IMG/VR virus record: IMGVR_UViG_3300019886_000007
Coordinates: 1-51,421 of that record
Length of the DNA: 51,421 nt
Reading direction: 5' to 3' (one strand)
DNA from: a virus
Shown here: in pieces, positions 7,628 through 17,392 of the stretch
Layout of the letters: every line of letters starts with the position of its first letter
Position numbering within the stretch: the first letter of the stretch is position 1
Translations under genes and position numbers: made by a program
Notes under the pieces: model-generated
Told to the model about the DNA's origin: nothing
The model's input: the letters and a program-made list of their open reading frames with translations, nothing else
Databases searched by the model: none

Positions 7628-10342
7628 TTAAACCTCGGCCGGTAGTAGTTTTGCAGCCACTAATGCCTTCTCAATTCTATTAAAGCGTTCACCTAGCTGT
7701 CGAATAGCACCGGTGTGAAGCATTGTTAAGCGGCTCATGTTAACGAAATGATGCCCGTCATCATTGAAAGATACCAACTTTAGTTCAACTAAATCGGCAC
7801 GAGTTTTTTCCATCCATTCGCGGAACCCATATCTCAATGGGTCGTCCTTTCTAGTTACATGAGCCGATAGCTTGTTTAGAAGCTCTATGTCATCATGTGT
7901 ATCGAAGTTAGTCCACGCTGTGCCTACATCTTGGTGTGAATCTCCGTCTGCATCTAAGATAAATCTAGTATTTGTGTCCGATTGAACCACGAGAATATTA
8001 GCGTTCGCGCCGGGCGCACCAACAGTTGTACCACTCTTCTTGGATGCACGGATATTGACTGCGCCATCGGAACTGTTTGTCTTAGATGTGTCATCAGTCG
8101 TATATCTAGCATTGAAAGCAATAGCTGTACGGTCTGAGATATAACCAAAGAAGTTTAATCCACCAGTTGTTGGTCCCACTTTCGTAATATAGCCAAAGGT
8201 ATCAGTCTCAGTTAGAGTTGTCATCCCATGTGCAACATCTGATGATTTGAGACTCAAGATTTCGTCATCATTTGCAGCTTGATTAATCGTTAAACCAAGT
8301 GTACTACTAGCATTTGATACATCACCAATAAACATTGTACCATCAAATCGTGCCGCTCCAGCATCTACCCAAATCGCCCAATTCTGTGCGCCAGATGCAG
8401 CAGGAGCATCAGAGATATAGACAGTTGCAGCGTCAGTTACAGCAGCAGCGCCACCGGTGATAGTTGGTGCAGTTACCGATAATCCCATCAATCGTGCATG
8501 TGTACCAGAACCAGCTTCTGTAATTGTGCCAGTAATATCTACACAGACAGCATTTGCGTTAGCAGCAGGAAGTGGAGCTAATGTGTAAGCTGCAAATGTA
8601 CTAAGAGTTAACCGTGTAGTAGCTGTTTGAATTGTAGAACTAGATGCTCCCGGCTGGCCCGTTTGAAATATAATGTTACCTTGTGTAGCACTGCCAGTTG
8701 AACGTGGAGCAATAAATGTTACACCAGTTACTGCATTATCAGAACCACTACCATTTACGTGATTATACACAAATCCTGGGTAAGTTGCTTCAGTTGGCCC
8801 TCCACCCATGCGAATGGACGTATTCGCCATGTTGCCGGCAGCCAACGTATTACCGCCACCATTACCAAGAGTAATCTCACGTGAAACAGAACTCGCAATG
8901 CGTGTCCCAATGATAATTGAGGCATAGTGAGTATTACCTAGTGAGCTATTGGCACCAACTACAATACCACCTTGCACTAAGTTAGCTTGTGTAGCAGAAG
9001 CACCAATAGAGATAGATTCAGTGAATGAACCTAATCTAGTTACAGTTGCCAGATGCCCGATAACTACTGAATCTCTACCATTACAAGTAGACTGACTACC
9101 GATAGATATATTACGAGTATCAGCAATAGTAAGCTGATCGCCAATGGCTACAGAATTTGATGTGGTAGAAGCAATACCTACTGGATTGTTACCGATGATA
9201 ACTGTATTCTGTGCAGCATTAACTGGTAAGTTATGTCCAATATGAACATATGTCGTACCCGTCTGTGATCCTGACGAGTTACCAATTAACAATATTTCCT
9301 GTCCAGAAGTAGGATTTGCAAGAGCCCCACTACCAATAACAATACCTCTTGAACCACCGGCACTAGATTCTAACTTGGCTCCTCTACCAATAACTATGGA
9401 ACCAAGATTGGAACCACTAGTAGTAGCTTTAAGTCCAGCATCAGCACCAATAACTATAGAGGCTGAAGTAAATGTCGCAGTACCAGTAGTAGCAATAGTA
9501 GCTAACTTGCCAATAACAATATCTTCTGCAATCTTTGGTGTAGCTATACGGCCAATACTGATATTGTCAGCGGCAACAGCAAGTGCTCCATTACCAATAG
9601 CAATGGCGCTAGTAACTGCTGCTGAAATAGTTGCAGCTGTACCAAATGCAATACTGTTATCAGCAAGAGCACCTAATGTAGCTGCCTTACCAAATGCGAT
9701 ACCAGAAACAGATGTTCCAGTTGTGGCAGCAGAACCAAATGCATATGCATCTGCACCATTTGCAATTGCTGATTTACCAAATACACCTACATTTATAGCA
9801 CCTATAGTAATACCATTACCAATACCAATAGCATCAGTGGTAGTAGCACTAAATGTACCTGTTGTTCCAGTTACAATAATAGCATTATCTGTAGCTTCTA
9901 CAAAGCTAGCAAATTTACGCCAACCAGTATTTCCTACTCCAGTTGCTTTGAACCATACAGAATGTCCACCAGCGGCGGCATCCCTCTGTTCGTATAACTT
10001 ACCAATTGGCGCTGTGACTACAGTTTCAGGTGACCCATTACCAGATAGGTTTCCACCAATAGCTGCCCATCCAGTATTGCCAATACCACTCATCTTGATA
10101 TAGAATATCTGTCCCGTCAAATCAATAAAAGCTGCACCGGGACCAGCAGTTTGTGCTCCTTCTGGAGTTGCAACACCTGTGTATTTAACTAAGAATCCTG
10201 GAAAATCATCTGTCTCAGCTAGATCAGATTGTGTAACTATAAACTTACCTACACGATTATCTACATCATCAAACGTAGGATGGTTTTCACCAACCACACG
10301 TTCATCAAACTGTACCCACGGAATAGCAGCAGGTGTACTCAT
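7628..10342 (-). CDS. Tail fibre with YadA-like head repeats
   Basis: 904 aa, the largest tail protein. Residues about 165-530 contain many short SIAIG / IVIG / IAFG-type units at about 14-residue spacing, the pattern of trimeric-autotransporter (YadA) head repeats that fold as a left-handed beta-roll trimer. The N-terminus (IPWVQFDERVVGE...) probably attaches to the virion. The last about 105 residues (from DVGTAWTNFDTHDDIELL to AIRQLGERFNRIEKAL) form a helical tail like those terminating many phage fibres, possibly for trimerisation. It is probably the receptor-binding adhesin. No glycosidase or S74 peptidase motif is seen. Confidence 0.8.
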   Translation of the reverse strand: MSTPAAIPWVQFDERVVGENHPTFDDVDNRVGKFIVTQSDLAETDDFPGFLVKYTGVATPEGAQTAGPGAAFIDLTGQIFYIKMSGIGNTGWAAIGGNLSGNGSPETVVTAPIGKLYEQRDAAAGGHSVWFKATGVGNTGWRKFASFVEATDNAIIVTGTTGTFSATTTDAIGIGNGITIGAINVGVFGKSAIANGADAYAFGSAATTGTSVSGIAFGKAATLGALADNSIAFGTAATISAAVTSAIAIGNGALAVAADNISIGRIATPKIAEDIVIGKLATIATTGTATFTSASIVIGADAGLKATTSGSNLGSIVIGRGAKLESSAGGSRGIVIGSGALANPTSGQEILLIGNSSGSQTGTTYVHIGHNLPVNAAQNTVIIGNNPVGIASTTSNSVAIGDQLTIADTRNISIGSQSTCNGRDSVVIGHLATVTRLGSFTESISIGASATQANLVQGGIVVGANSSLGNTHYASIIIGTRIASSVSREITLGNGGGNTLAAGNMANTSIRMGGGPTEATYPGFVYNHVNGSGSDNAVTGVTFIAPRSTGSATQGNIIFQTGQPGASSSTIQTATTRLTLSTFAAYTLAPLPAANANAVCVDITGTITEAGSGTHARLMGLSVTAPTITGGAAAVTDAATVYISDAPAASGAQNWAIWVDAGAARFDGTMFIGDVSNASSTLGLTINQAANDDEILSLKSSDVAHGMTTLTETDTFGYITKVGPTTGGLNFFGYISDRTAIAFNARYTTDDTSKTNSSDGAVNIRASKKSGTTVGAPGANANILVVQSDTNTRFILDADGDSHQDVGTAWTNFDTHDDIELLNKLSAHVTRKDDPLRYGFREWMEKTRADLVELKLVSFNDDGHHFVNMSRLTMLHTGAIRQLGERFNRIEKALVAAKLLPAEV

Positions 10343-10345
10343 TTA

Positions 10346-10579
10346 TTAGGCACTCAAGGTTGCCGAATAGATTGGCGTACCATCATAGAAGAAGTTACCA
10401 TCGTATAATACCAATGTGACAGCAACTAATTCACCACATGCGCATAATGAAATATCACCTATTGAAATCGTTAATGCGCCAGCTTCCTTTACGAACGCAG
10501 ACTGAGCACCAGACTCATCCGTAAAGGTTGGAATCGTTGGTGATTCTACAACTACAGTTTCACCAGTGCATCTAGCCAT
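10346..10579 (-). CDS. Hypothetical small structural protein, 77 aa
   Basis: 77 aa, beta-rich, with a CAC pair near residue 47 and alternating hydrophobic strands. It lies between the adaptor gene (end-to-start overlap at 10579) and the fibre gene (three-base gap), so a small virion or fibre-anchoring protein is likely. No family is recognised. Confidence 0.5.
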   Translation of the reverse strand: MARCTGETVVVESPTIPTFTDESGAQSAFVKEAGALTISIGDISLCACGELVAVTLVLYDGNFFYDGTPIYSATLSA

Positions 10580-11232
10580 TACACATCATATTCGTTAAGT
10601 AAAACTTCAATACCAGCAGTCGGAGAGTCAATTTCCTCTTTGCTTTCCACAGGAACAGTGGTATTGATAAGTTGAGCATGGAGGTTCTTGATACGCTCGC
10701 AACGTACAATATCACCGAGGCGTAAGTAGCCACGCCACAATGCGCCGTATCCTAGAATCTCATGCCAATTCTGCGGGAATCCAGGTGTTTCATCTACTGC
10801 ACCAATTAGATCATCTAGCACAGTCCAGTATCGAATCGTGATAGTGTATTCATCATCAGGAGTGGGCCACAACTTAATACAATTCTTCTCCCGATAATAC
10901 TCTGTTGGGAAATCTTCGTCATCTGTATTGTTAACAAACTTCCTGTCGTATTCTTTTTGATTGATACGTACTAACGGAGAAAGTTTATCATCATCAGGAT
11001 TCTGAATTGACAATGATTTCAACGCTTCAAACGGTGATGGTACAGCATATAGGTTAATAGATGCTGTAGTCGAGAACGCTGCCGTGACTTCCTTCTCACG
11101 AAAGGGAAACTTATCTAGAAGTTCCCAATAACTCTTATTCAGTAGTAATAGTGCATCCTCATCTGTTAGATCATCTTCATCTAATCCCAGATGCTGACGC
11201 AAATCCTCGATGAGTGTCAGTGTTTCAATCAT
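10579..11232 (-). CDS. Head-tail adaptor protein (SU10/P22 gp4-like)
   Basis: 217 aa. An N-terminal helical bundle (IEDLRQHLGLDEDDLTDE, then NKSYWELLDKFPFREKE), a central strand pair with LWPTPDDEYTITIRYW, and a C-terminal helix pair (NWHEILGYGALWRGYLRLGD) match podovirus adaptor proteins that dock on the portal. The LWPTP-x-x-x-YTI segment is especially typical. It would link the portal to the nozzle. It is coupled to the flanking genes by short overlaps. Confidence 0.75.
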   Translation of the reverse strand: MIETLTLIEDLRQHLGLDEDDLTDEDALLLLNKSYWELLDKFPFREKEVTAAFSTTASINLYAVPSPFEALKSLSIQNPDDDKLSPLVRINQKEYDRKFVNNTDDEDFPTEYYREKNCIKLWPTPDDEYTITIRYWTVLDDLIGAVDETPGFPQNWHEILGYGALWRGYLRLGDIVRCERIKNLHAQLINTTVPVESKEEIDSPTAGIEVLLNEYDV

Positions 11233-11534
11233 GCTGCGGCCTCATCTTTAACTAGACTAGCAAAGATATCAATGTAGCGTTCTGTGCCTGGAGTTACCAT
11301 AACAACTTCTACCACACATGGTCCATATAACTTGGCTACCCCACCAAAATACTCTAATACATTTCTGATTTGAGCAACTCCACCATCAGGACCGGGACGT
11401 GAAATGTGATAGTGTATTTCGACCTTAGAGTCTAAAATACTACTTTCAATCATCCACGTCCCATTTCCTAAAGAGACACGGGCGCAGTTCTTTAGAACCT
11501 TTGGGCGTCCGCTGATTAAGAGAGGGAGCCTCAT
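11229..11534 (-). CDS. Putative neck / head-completion protein, 101 aa
   Basis: 101 aa, compact alpha/beta, with LLISGRPKVL at the start and VVEVVMVTPGTERYI near the end. It overlaps the adaptor gene by 4 bp (ATGA) and follows the capsid group, the usual place of a head-completion or neck protein. The family is not recognised; the role is inferred from order. Confidence 0.5.
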   Translation of the reverse strand: MRLPLLISGRPKVLKNCARVSLGNGTWMIESSILDSKVEIHYHISRPGPDGGVAQIRNVLEYFGGVAKLYGPCVVEVVMVTPGTERYIDIFASLVKDEAAA

Positions 11535-11559
11535 TCTTGTGTCTCCAGAGTCACTATAT

Positions 11560-12444
11560 TTAAAACAGTTCTACTAAGACAGCAGACGCGGCCGCGCCAC
11601 CATCTTGTAGTGCCATACCACGAGGAATAGCAGAACCAACAAGATCGTAATATTCAGTACGTGGAATTACAGCACCATCATCCAGTGCAGTAGTACCACC
11701 GACGAATGAACCAACAGTCGGATTCACAATTAAGAATCCAAGGGTAATTAATGCAGCAGAACCAGCCGGCAATGTAAGTGCAGGCTTAGTAGCTGCAACT
11801 AATGAACCCGGTGCTGCCGTCATGGTAGTACCGTTGGATGCAGTACGGAATTCCCATAAACCAAACTGACCAACAGTAACAGTACCAACTAAAGCTGCAT
11901 AGTCAACGCCCGCAGCTAATGCGGTGCCGGGACCACCGGCAAATACAGTACGCGCTGCAAATGCTGCTTCTGACAGTGTGGAAGTACCAGCACTACGCTG
12001 CTGACCAGGAGTAATTTCTGCAAAGTACGTCAGCATATCTCCAATGATACGGCCGGCAGTTGTGCGTCCGGCAGAGAATGCTTTACCAGCCTTAATACCA
12101 GTAGCATCAGCGATACCGTAACAGACACCACGAGTCATGACATATACATCATCACCCACAATACCTGCGGCAACACCAATAGCACCAGCATCAAGAATTG
12201 CACTCATATATGTATTCTTGCCACCAACTACAATACCAGTTTGACAACCACCAGCATAATAGCTATTACCTAACGTCTTAAACCAACGTCTAATACCGGG
12301 AACTAATACAACGAAATCACCGATATTTAACGTTTGTCCAGCCGTACCACGACGTACACGCCCACCGGGAGAAGCGCCACCAGCAGCGTCTGTATCTTCT
12401 CCGTGCTCAATTACACGGAAGTTGGTTGGTGTATGCTGACCCAT
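11560..12444 (-). CDS. Putative capsid decoration/structural protein
   Basis: 294 aa, Gly/Ala/Thr-rich and beta-rich, with repeated AGG/GTA segments and LNIGDFVVLVPG near residue 40. It lies 12 bases after the major capsid gene. Together with the 167-aa gene on the other side of the capsid gene it is a good candidate for a capsid decoration or fibre-like head protein. No family is assigned. Confidence 0.5.
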   Translation of the reverse strand: MGQHTPTNFRVIEHGEDTDAAGGASPGGRVRRGTAGQTLNIGDFVVLVPGIRRWFKTLGNSYYAGGCQTGIVVGGKNTYMSAILDAGAIGVAAGIVGDDVYVMTRGVCYGIADATGIKAGKAFSAGRTTAGRIIGDMLTYFAEITPGQQRSAGTSTLSEAAFAARTVFAGGPGTALAAGVDYAALVGTVTVGQFGLWEFRTASNGTTMTAAPGSLVAATKPALTLPAGSAALITLGFLIVNPTVGSFVGGTTALDDGAVIPRTEYYDLVGSAIPRGMALQDGGAAASAVLVELF

Positions 12445-12456
12445 TTTAGTTTTCTC

Positions 12457-13368
12457 CTAAGAAGGGTTAGCGCCAGCCCAACCACGCCAATCTACGAACC
12501 AGATCAAGAATCTGGTAGAAGCTTTCGCCTTCATCGCATCCGTATCAAAGTCGAAAGTATCTTCGAAAGTGACAGGACGACGAGTAAGGAACCACGCATC
12601 GTTCCACTTAGAGTCCACCATGAAATAGCTGCGCACAGAACTCTTGAAGTGTGAAACGATGATCTTCGGCTTCGGAATACGCATACGAATCGCGTTTTCC
12701 TGATTCTCAGCAGTAAATGGCTCTAACTGAGAATTAAAGATTTGAAGCGCACGGTGATAATCACCCGCGTTGTTACCAAGAATGACCGTATCGGGGAATA
12801 CACGAATCGGATCACCGTTCTCATCCTTCATCACCTGATACAGATCGAGCAGAGCGGTAATACCCGTTACACTAAATTGCACTTCTGTAGATGGACGGTT
12901 AGCTACAGTTGCAGACGAATTAATAAGGGTATGTGCGGTGTTGATAAGCGAAAGGCTATCAATACCCTTGAAGTCAGTACCAGTGAATGCATCATCCAGC
13001 AATGCAGCAGACCGATACTCCATCGTCATACGTGCAGCATTCGCTAACCACTTCGACGCCTGATTCGCTTTATTGTACTGGTCATCTTCAACCGTCTTAC
13101 GAGAGACGATATAACCAGAAGCGAATTCCTTATCTACTCCCATCACTTTCGGCCCTAACTTCGGCTGATCGTAAGTAACGGGTTCACCATCTCCACGCTC
13201 GTACAGACGCGAAAGCCCCGCCATAATCGTGGCGGATTGTTCCGGCATAGTAGTAGAACCTGTGCGCAGGAACATTGGATACTCTGGATCAAACTGTTCA
13301 TAACTGTCACGGAAATCCTTTCGGAGTCCGGGACGGAACAGCAGATTGAATGCGCCTTGCACAATCAT
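12457..13368 (-). CDS. Major capsid protein (HK97 fold)
   Basis: 303 aa. It is recognisable as a phage major head protein: an N-terminal arm (MIVQGAFNLLFRPGLRKDF), a peptide-like P region with KEFASGYIVSRKTVEDDQYN, a central ALLDDAFTG segment, the GITALLDLYQVMKDENG helix, and a C-terminal strand with TRFLIWFVDWRGW. The size is right for an HK97-fold protein without a delta domain. It assembles the icosahedral shell with the scaffold (14430-15323). The AAGAGGCGCTACA leader gives a strong ribosome-binding site. Confidence 0.85.
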   Translation of the reverse strand: MIVQGAFNLLFRPGLRKDFRDSYEQFDPEYPMFLRTGSTTMPEQSATIMAGLSRLYERGDGEPVTYDQPKLGPKVMGVDKEFASGYIVSRKTVEDDQYNKANQASKWLANAARMTMEYRSAALLDDAFTGTDFKGIDSLSLINTAHTLINSSATVANRPSTEVQFSVTGITALLDLYQVMKDENGDPIRVFPDTVILGNNAGDYHRALQIFNSQLEPFTAENQENAIRMRIPKPKIIVSHFKSSVRSYFMVDSKWNDAWFLTRRPVTFEDTFDFDTDAMKAKASTRFLIWFVDWRGWAGANPS

Positions 13369-13404
13369 TGTAGCGCCTCTTGTGAGGAACCTACCGAATC
13401 TTGG

Positions 13405-13908
13405 TTAAACAGCAGTGATTTCAATTGCAGTGGCAACGAACTTAACAAACGTCAGACCTTCAAGTAAGTCTACATCAACAATCTTGAAGATGAGTGTAGT
13501 AACTTCTGAACGGTCAATACGCCACTCACCAGCAACGTTTAATACACCGTAAACTTCACCAACGTGCGTCTGTGCAGGAGCAACGATGTTACCAGAACCA
13601 TCTTCCTGTCTGATAGAATAGACAGTATCAGTATCCGCCTGCACAAACGAAACTTCCTGCACGCGACCAGTAACAACAGTTGGTGAGTTTGCAGCATCCC
13701 ATCCAGGCTTAGATGCAGCCTTTTCTAATGCAACACCGGCAACGTTAATAGCAGTAGTACCTGTGTGGAGAATAAGCAAACCGGAAGCGTTATGTGCAAG
13801 TAAACTACCCTGCACAATCACCGCACCAGTATTGTATGCTCCAGACAGAATATCTGGCACCTTTCCTTTCGGGTGCCGAACTGGATAAAGATATGGCTTT
13901 GCACTCAT
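13405..13908 (-). CDS. Putative capsid decoration protein
   Basis: 167 aa, a beta-rich protein of head-decoration type: many VxVxG strands and AHNASGLLILHTG near residue 40. It lies immediately upstream of the major capsid gene (36-bp gap), where decoration or capsid-stabilising proteins are usual. ATG 13908 is chosen because GGAG is 9 bases upstream. An ATG two codons earlier (13914) has the same site only 3 bases away. Confidence 0.6.
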   Translation of the reverse strand: MSAKPYLYPVRHPKGKVPDILSGAYNTGAVIVQGSLLAHNASGLLILHTGTTAINVAGVALEKAASKPGWDAANSPTVVTGRVQEVSFVQADTDTVYSIRQEDGSGNIVAPAQTHVGEVYGVLNVAGEWRIDRSEVTTLIFKIVDVDLLEGLTFVKFVATAIEITAV

Positions 13909-13922
13909 GTGCATTTACTCCA

Positions 13923-14426
13923 TTACTCGGGGATAATTCCTAATGCTTGCTCGATTACTTCTTTGCGAGCTTCATTCACAGAACCCTCACCAATCGGGTC
14001 CAGTCCTTCACGTTCAGTCATCTTGTTAAAATCCTTCTCTTCTTTCTGTGTCTTGCCTTTGCGGTTTAACCGCGTGTATTGCTCTCGTTTAATTTCGTCG
14101 ATTAAGTCTTTCGTTTCTTTTTCACACGTCATGAATACAACATCTCCGACGTATGAAGCACCAGTTCCCTTACTGTGTAATGCGCGCTTCGGAGCATACT
14201 CCGTGTCAACCGTGAAACCTAATGCTTCCATTCGCATGATTTCAGTTTGATCGTTGAAAATCCATTCACCATGTAGGTTATCTGGAAGATCAACTTTCAA
14301 TCTGTCACCAACGATTCCACGATCAAGAACAGATGCTAACCGAATCTTCTTTTGAGCGCGCGTTAATTCTTCGGTTGCCACCTGTGTTTGATCGCCTACC
14401 TTTAATTCTTCGCGTTCTTGTGACAT
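13923..14426 (-). CDS. Hypothetical head-region protein, 167 aa
   Basis: Charged, helix-rich protein (KREQYTRLNRKGKTQKEEKDF near residue 115) with a small alpha/beta core around residues 40-90. It lies three bases after the scaffold gene and upstream of the decoration/capsid genes. It may be a head-assembly factor, but no family is recognised. Confidence 0.5.
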   Translation of the reverse strand: MSQEREELKVGDQTQVATEELTRAQKKIRLASVLDRGIVGDRLKVDLPDNLHGEWIFNDQTEIMRMEALGFTVDTEYAPKRALHSKGTGASYVGDVVFMTCEKETKDLIDEIKREQYTRLNRKGKTQKEEKDFNKMTEREGLDPIGEGSVNEARKEVIEQALGIIPE

Positions 14427-14429
14427 GAG

Positions 14430-15323
14430 TTATCTCGTTGGCTGAGTATTAGTAGCACGTTGTACTTGTGACTGTGGATTCGCGTTTGCATCTGGCTTCG
14501 GCTTCCCGATTGTAGATGTAGCAACTTGTGTTGCTGGCAAATCCAACCATTGTAAATACTCTTCCTTGTTTAATCCACGCTCTTTCGCTAAACGTGCTTC
14601 CAATTCAGTAAGATCACGCGTAGCGGGAGCATTATTCTCAGGCTGTAAAGTTACAGGAGTAGAACGTAAATGCGCTGGAGTAATCACACGACCCTGCTGC
14701 TGTTGTGGTTGATTAGATGGTGGAGCACCAGTAACCTGTGTCTGTTGCTGCTGTTGTTGTCCATTTGCAGGTGTTAACTGTACCCCAGGCACCTGTCCAG
14801 TTACAACAGAACCAATTGCACTAAGTACAGCAAGTTGCATATTCTGATCGTTAGCTTCTGCACCCGTCATCATCTGATCTACCATACCCTCAATCTTCGG
14901 GAAGATTTCCGCGTATCGAGGATCATTCTTGAATCGAGACTTTAGACCATCATATCCAGACTGACGCTCCATCTGCGTCTTGAAATCATAAAGAGGTTTT
15001 ACAGCACGCTGTGTCTCTTCACGAATAAGCTTCTGGATATTAGCAGCAGGATTTTGCCAGAAATCACCTGCCGTCTCCGTAGGAATCGGAGGGTTTAATT
15101 CGCTCTGCTGTCCAGCATTCCGTAACCGTGTATTTTCAGCTTCTGCTGTACGTAACCGTGCTGCTTGGTCACGCATATTGGCTTCCATTAATTCTAGAAG
15201 CCGATTATTCTGTGGTGCCGGTTGTTCAGTAGCCGTCGTCGTCGGCAAATCCGCTGCCGGTGTCTCTGTTTGCGCGGGCGGCTGTTCCGTCTGTACCTGC
15301 TCCGGCTGTACTGGGGCTGCCAT
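14430..15323 (-). CDS. Scaffolding protein
   Basis: 297 aa, strongly hydrophilic with the layout usual for scaffolds: a Pro/Gln/Thr-rich N-terminus (1-40), a coiled-coil segment (RLLELMEANMRDQAARLRTA, about 41-70), a helical core (95-165), Gln-runs at about 188-194 and 206-210, and a charged C-terminal helix (TELEARLAKERGLNKEEYLQ) near residues 245-265. It lies between portal and major capsid genes, as scaffolds do. It would direct shell assembly and then leave or be degraded. Its 5' end overlaps the nested gene 15226-15564 in another frame. Confidence 0.75.
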   Translation of the reverse strand: MAAPVQPEQVQTEQPPAQTETPAADLPTTTATEQPAPQNNRLLELMEANMRDQAARLRTAEAENTRLRNAGQQSELNPPIPTETAGDFWQNPAANIQKLIREETQRAVKPLYDFKTQMERQSGYDGLKSRFKNDPRYAEIFPKIEGMVDQMMTGAEANDQNMQLAVLSAIGSVVTGQVPGVQLTPANGQQQQQQTQVTGAPPSNQPQQQQGRVITPAHLRSTPVTLQPENNAPATRDLTELEARLAKERGLNKEEYLQWLDLPATQVATSTIGKPKPDANANPQSQVQRATNTQPTR

Positions 15324-15564
15324 CGTTGTGTTCCTCAGAGTAGAGGTTTAAAATTAATTCTAATAAGAATCTACTTTGTTGTAACGCACCTTTACGAGTA
15401 AATGCATCTTTCGATTTACTGAAGGCGACCAGCTCCGTTTCCGCCTGTCTCTCCAATAGCCGACATAATTTGGTTAAGGAGGTCCATTCCCTCTGGCGAG
15501 CCAGCGTTTTGAGGTTGAGATAATCCTCCTGGCTGAGTCCCAACTTCTGTAGGTCCACCGCCAT
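15226..15564 (-). CDS. Overlapping gene bridging portal and scaffold
   Basis: 112 aa, read in a different frame from the portal 3' end (149 bp shared) and the scaffold 5' end (98 bp shared), and filling the 92-bp gap between them. The ATG at 15564 has an excellent GGGAG site 6 bases upstream. The first about 80 residues look like real protein: LGLSQEDYLNLKTLARQREW, then LTKLCRLLERQAETEL and a QQSRFLLELILNLYSEE helix. That is the same layout as the small alpha-helical proteins with a ..LLE-Q...-R.LLEL pattern many phages encode between portal and scaffold. The last 30 residues are low-complexity and constrained by the scaffold frame. Confidence 0.65.
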   Translation of the reverse strand: MAVDLQKLGLSQEDYLNLKTLARQREWTSLTKLCRLLERQAETELVAFSKSKDAFTRKGALQQSRFLLELILNLYSEEHNDGSPSTAGAGTDGTAARANRDTGSGFADDDGY

Positions 15565-17383
15565 TTTGTGCTCCCGGCTGATTAGCCGCTGCTCCAGGTA
15601 GTAATGCTGCTTGACCTTGATTCTGTAATTCAGACATAACAATACGCTCAATATTGCGAACATCGAATGTCTCTAAGAACTGTTTCATTGCTTCTGTACC
15701 AGCAAGCATACCCTTTTGTACAACGAACATAATCAGTTGCGGATTCTGTGTAAACTGTGCTAACTGTAACATACCTGTATAATACTGTTGTACACCTGCA
15801 CTAATCTGTGCCCAATTCTGGCGATCAAGAATCTTATTCTGTTGCTGACCAGCAGGATTGATTTCGATTAAGAAGTTTCCACGAATCAATTCTGTCGGCA
15901 AACTGAAAAATTTCTGCGCTAAATCTCCATTCTCTACCAGATTGTAGTATTCTACATTGCGGGCCCCAAACTGGCGAATGTTCACCGCCACGTCGATAAT
16001 CAACTCTCTCATCCATTGCTTTACATTCTTGAAGGCAAAGTCGAATTTCTTATTGCCTTCTTGAATACGCGCAAGATCGCTCGTCGCCGTTCCCGGTGTT
16101 CCCACTTGAGGCATTCCGAGAACGACTTCATTAACACCTGTTCTCTGTTGCGCGTAGATGTTTGACGCTTGTTCGTTTGAGTATGCACTTGGATTAACTT
16201 CCGACATTTTGAAAGGTTCGATAAATGACATATCATCTACGAACCACATCTTACCCGGAAAGATAGGTTCCTTGGGACCATACCCAGAAAGCTTGTGAAT
16301 CTTAAGCATAGGCATATTTGCAATTGTTCCAGCATCCAGACGCTGCCTATGCATCGTAGTAATTTCGCGCTGAAATTGTTCTGCTTGCTTACAAATCCCA
16401 ATACCTGCCCAACGGTGTTCAACAGGAAAATAAACACCCTTACGATAAGGACGATGAAGATCGTCATACCAGTTATACCTAACACTCATGAGTGTGCCAG
16501 ATTGACGATGATAGTGTACGACAATTTCCTTATCGAATCCACTACCGTCCACATCCCATCCCAGCCATAACTCATGCCACTCAATTAATCTCGGCCACTG
16601 TGCAGCACGCTTCTCTAAATCCTCTTGCTGAGTTTCAGTTTCGCGTGTCTGTATAGTTCCAGTACCTGTACGCGAGTATGAAACCCATGCTTCCATCTTC
16701 TCCATAACTTCTGGATAGAAGAAACTGCTTTGAACTAACTGTTTTACTTCATATGGAGAACCCTGATGTTCTTCACCACACCAAGGCGAAGTTTGTGGGT
16801 CTTGATGTGCAAAAGGCATAACATATCTGCCCGATGGAACGGCATCAATACACGCGCCTTGCCGTGTGACAACATCAAACTCTCGTGATTCAATTACATT
16901 TCCGTCTTGATCTGTGATATCGCGTACTGCTGTGCGTAATTGATACTCATATGAACACTTGGCGATACCAGTACCATACTTCTCTAACTCCAAGATACCA
17001 GAGTCAATCTGAGAATAGTTACGACTGTTCCCAAGTATCTCATGATCCAACATTTTCTCTACTGCCACATCCACATCTACTAAATCTTTCGATTTAGCCT
17101 TCGCACTAACAAATTGTGGTAACCCAAACAAAGTTGTCATTGTGCGAGCGTGCACCGCTTCCACGGAAATAGCTGTAATTGGGATAATTAGACGACTCGC
17201 ACCCGTAAACGGAAAGGTTGCACGCTCCTTCTTGCTCTTGGCCCAATAATCTCGCTGCCATGACTTCAATTCCTCTCTGTAATCCGTGTTTTCAGCATAG
17301 TGACGTAGCAATTCATCATCCAGATAGCTTCTTAGCCTCTGTTCTGTCTCTGCATCTAGCCGAATATTACGTGGATACGGCAT
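15416..17383 (-). CDS. Portal protein
   Basis: 655 aa, the size of podovirus-type portals. Recognisable parts are an N-terminal clip-entry region (RDYWAKSKKERATFPFTGAS), a stem/wing region with ISVEAVHARTMTTLFG, a helical channel part near residues 440-500 (NKKFDFAFKNVKQWMREL), and a Gln/Gly/Pro-rich C-terminal tail (about 590-655). It forms the dodecameric vertex through which the terminase packages DNA and onto which the adaptor docks. The C-terminal tail is where the out-of-frame gene 15226-15564 is embedded, which may explain its low-complexity composition. Confidence 0.88.
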   Translation of the reverse strand: MPYPRNIRLDAETEQRLRSYLDDELLRHYAENTDYREELKSWQRDYWAKSKKERATFPFTGASRLIIPITAISVEAVHARTMTTLFGLPQFVSAKAKSKDLVDVDVAVEKMLDHEILGNSRNYSQIDSGILELEKYGTGIAKCSYEYQLRTAVRDITDQDGNVIESREFDVVTRQGACIDAVPSGRYVMPFAHQDPQTSPWCGEEHQGSPYEVKQLVQSSFFYPEVMEKMEAWVSYSRTGTGTIQTRETETQQEDLEKRAAQWPRLIEWHELWLGWDVDGSGFDKEIVVHYHRQSGTLMSVRYNWYDDLHRPYRKGVYFPVEHRWAGIGICKQAEQFQREITTMHRQRLDAGTIANMPMLKIHKLSGYGPKEPIFPGKMWFVDDMSFIEPFKMSEVNPSAYSNEQASNIYAQQRTGVNEVVLGMPQVGTPGTATSDLARIQEGNKKFDFAFKNVKQWMRELIIDVAVNIRQFGARNVEYYNLVENGDLAQKFFSLPTELIRGNFLIEINPAGQQQNKILDRQNWAQISAGVQQYYTGMLQLAQFTQNPQLIMFVVQKGMLAGTEAMKQFLETFDVRNIERIVMSELQNQGQAALLPGAAANQPGAQNGGGPTEVGTQPGGLSQPQNAGSPEGMDLLNQIMSAIGETGGNGAGRLQ

Positions 17384-17392
17384 CTAAAACCT

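Noticed and set aside
9375-10103. 242-aa plus-strand reading frame
   Set aside because: It is antisense to the repetitive fibre gene; the Pro/Ala/Val-rich product is what the complement of that repeat would give.
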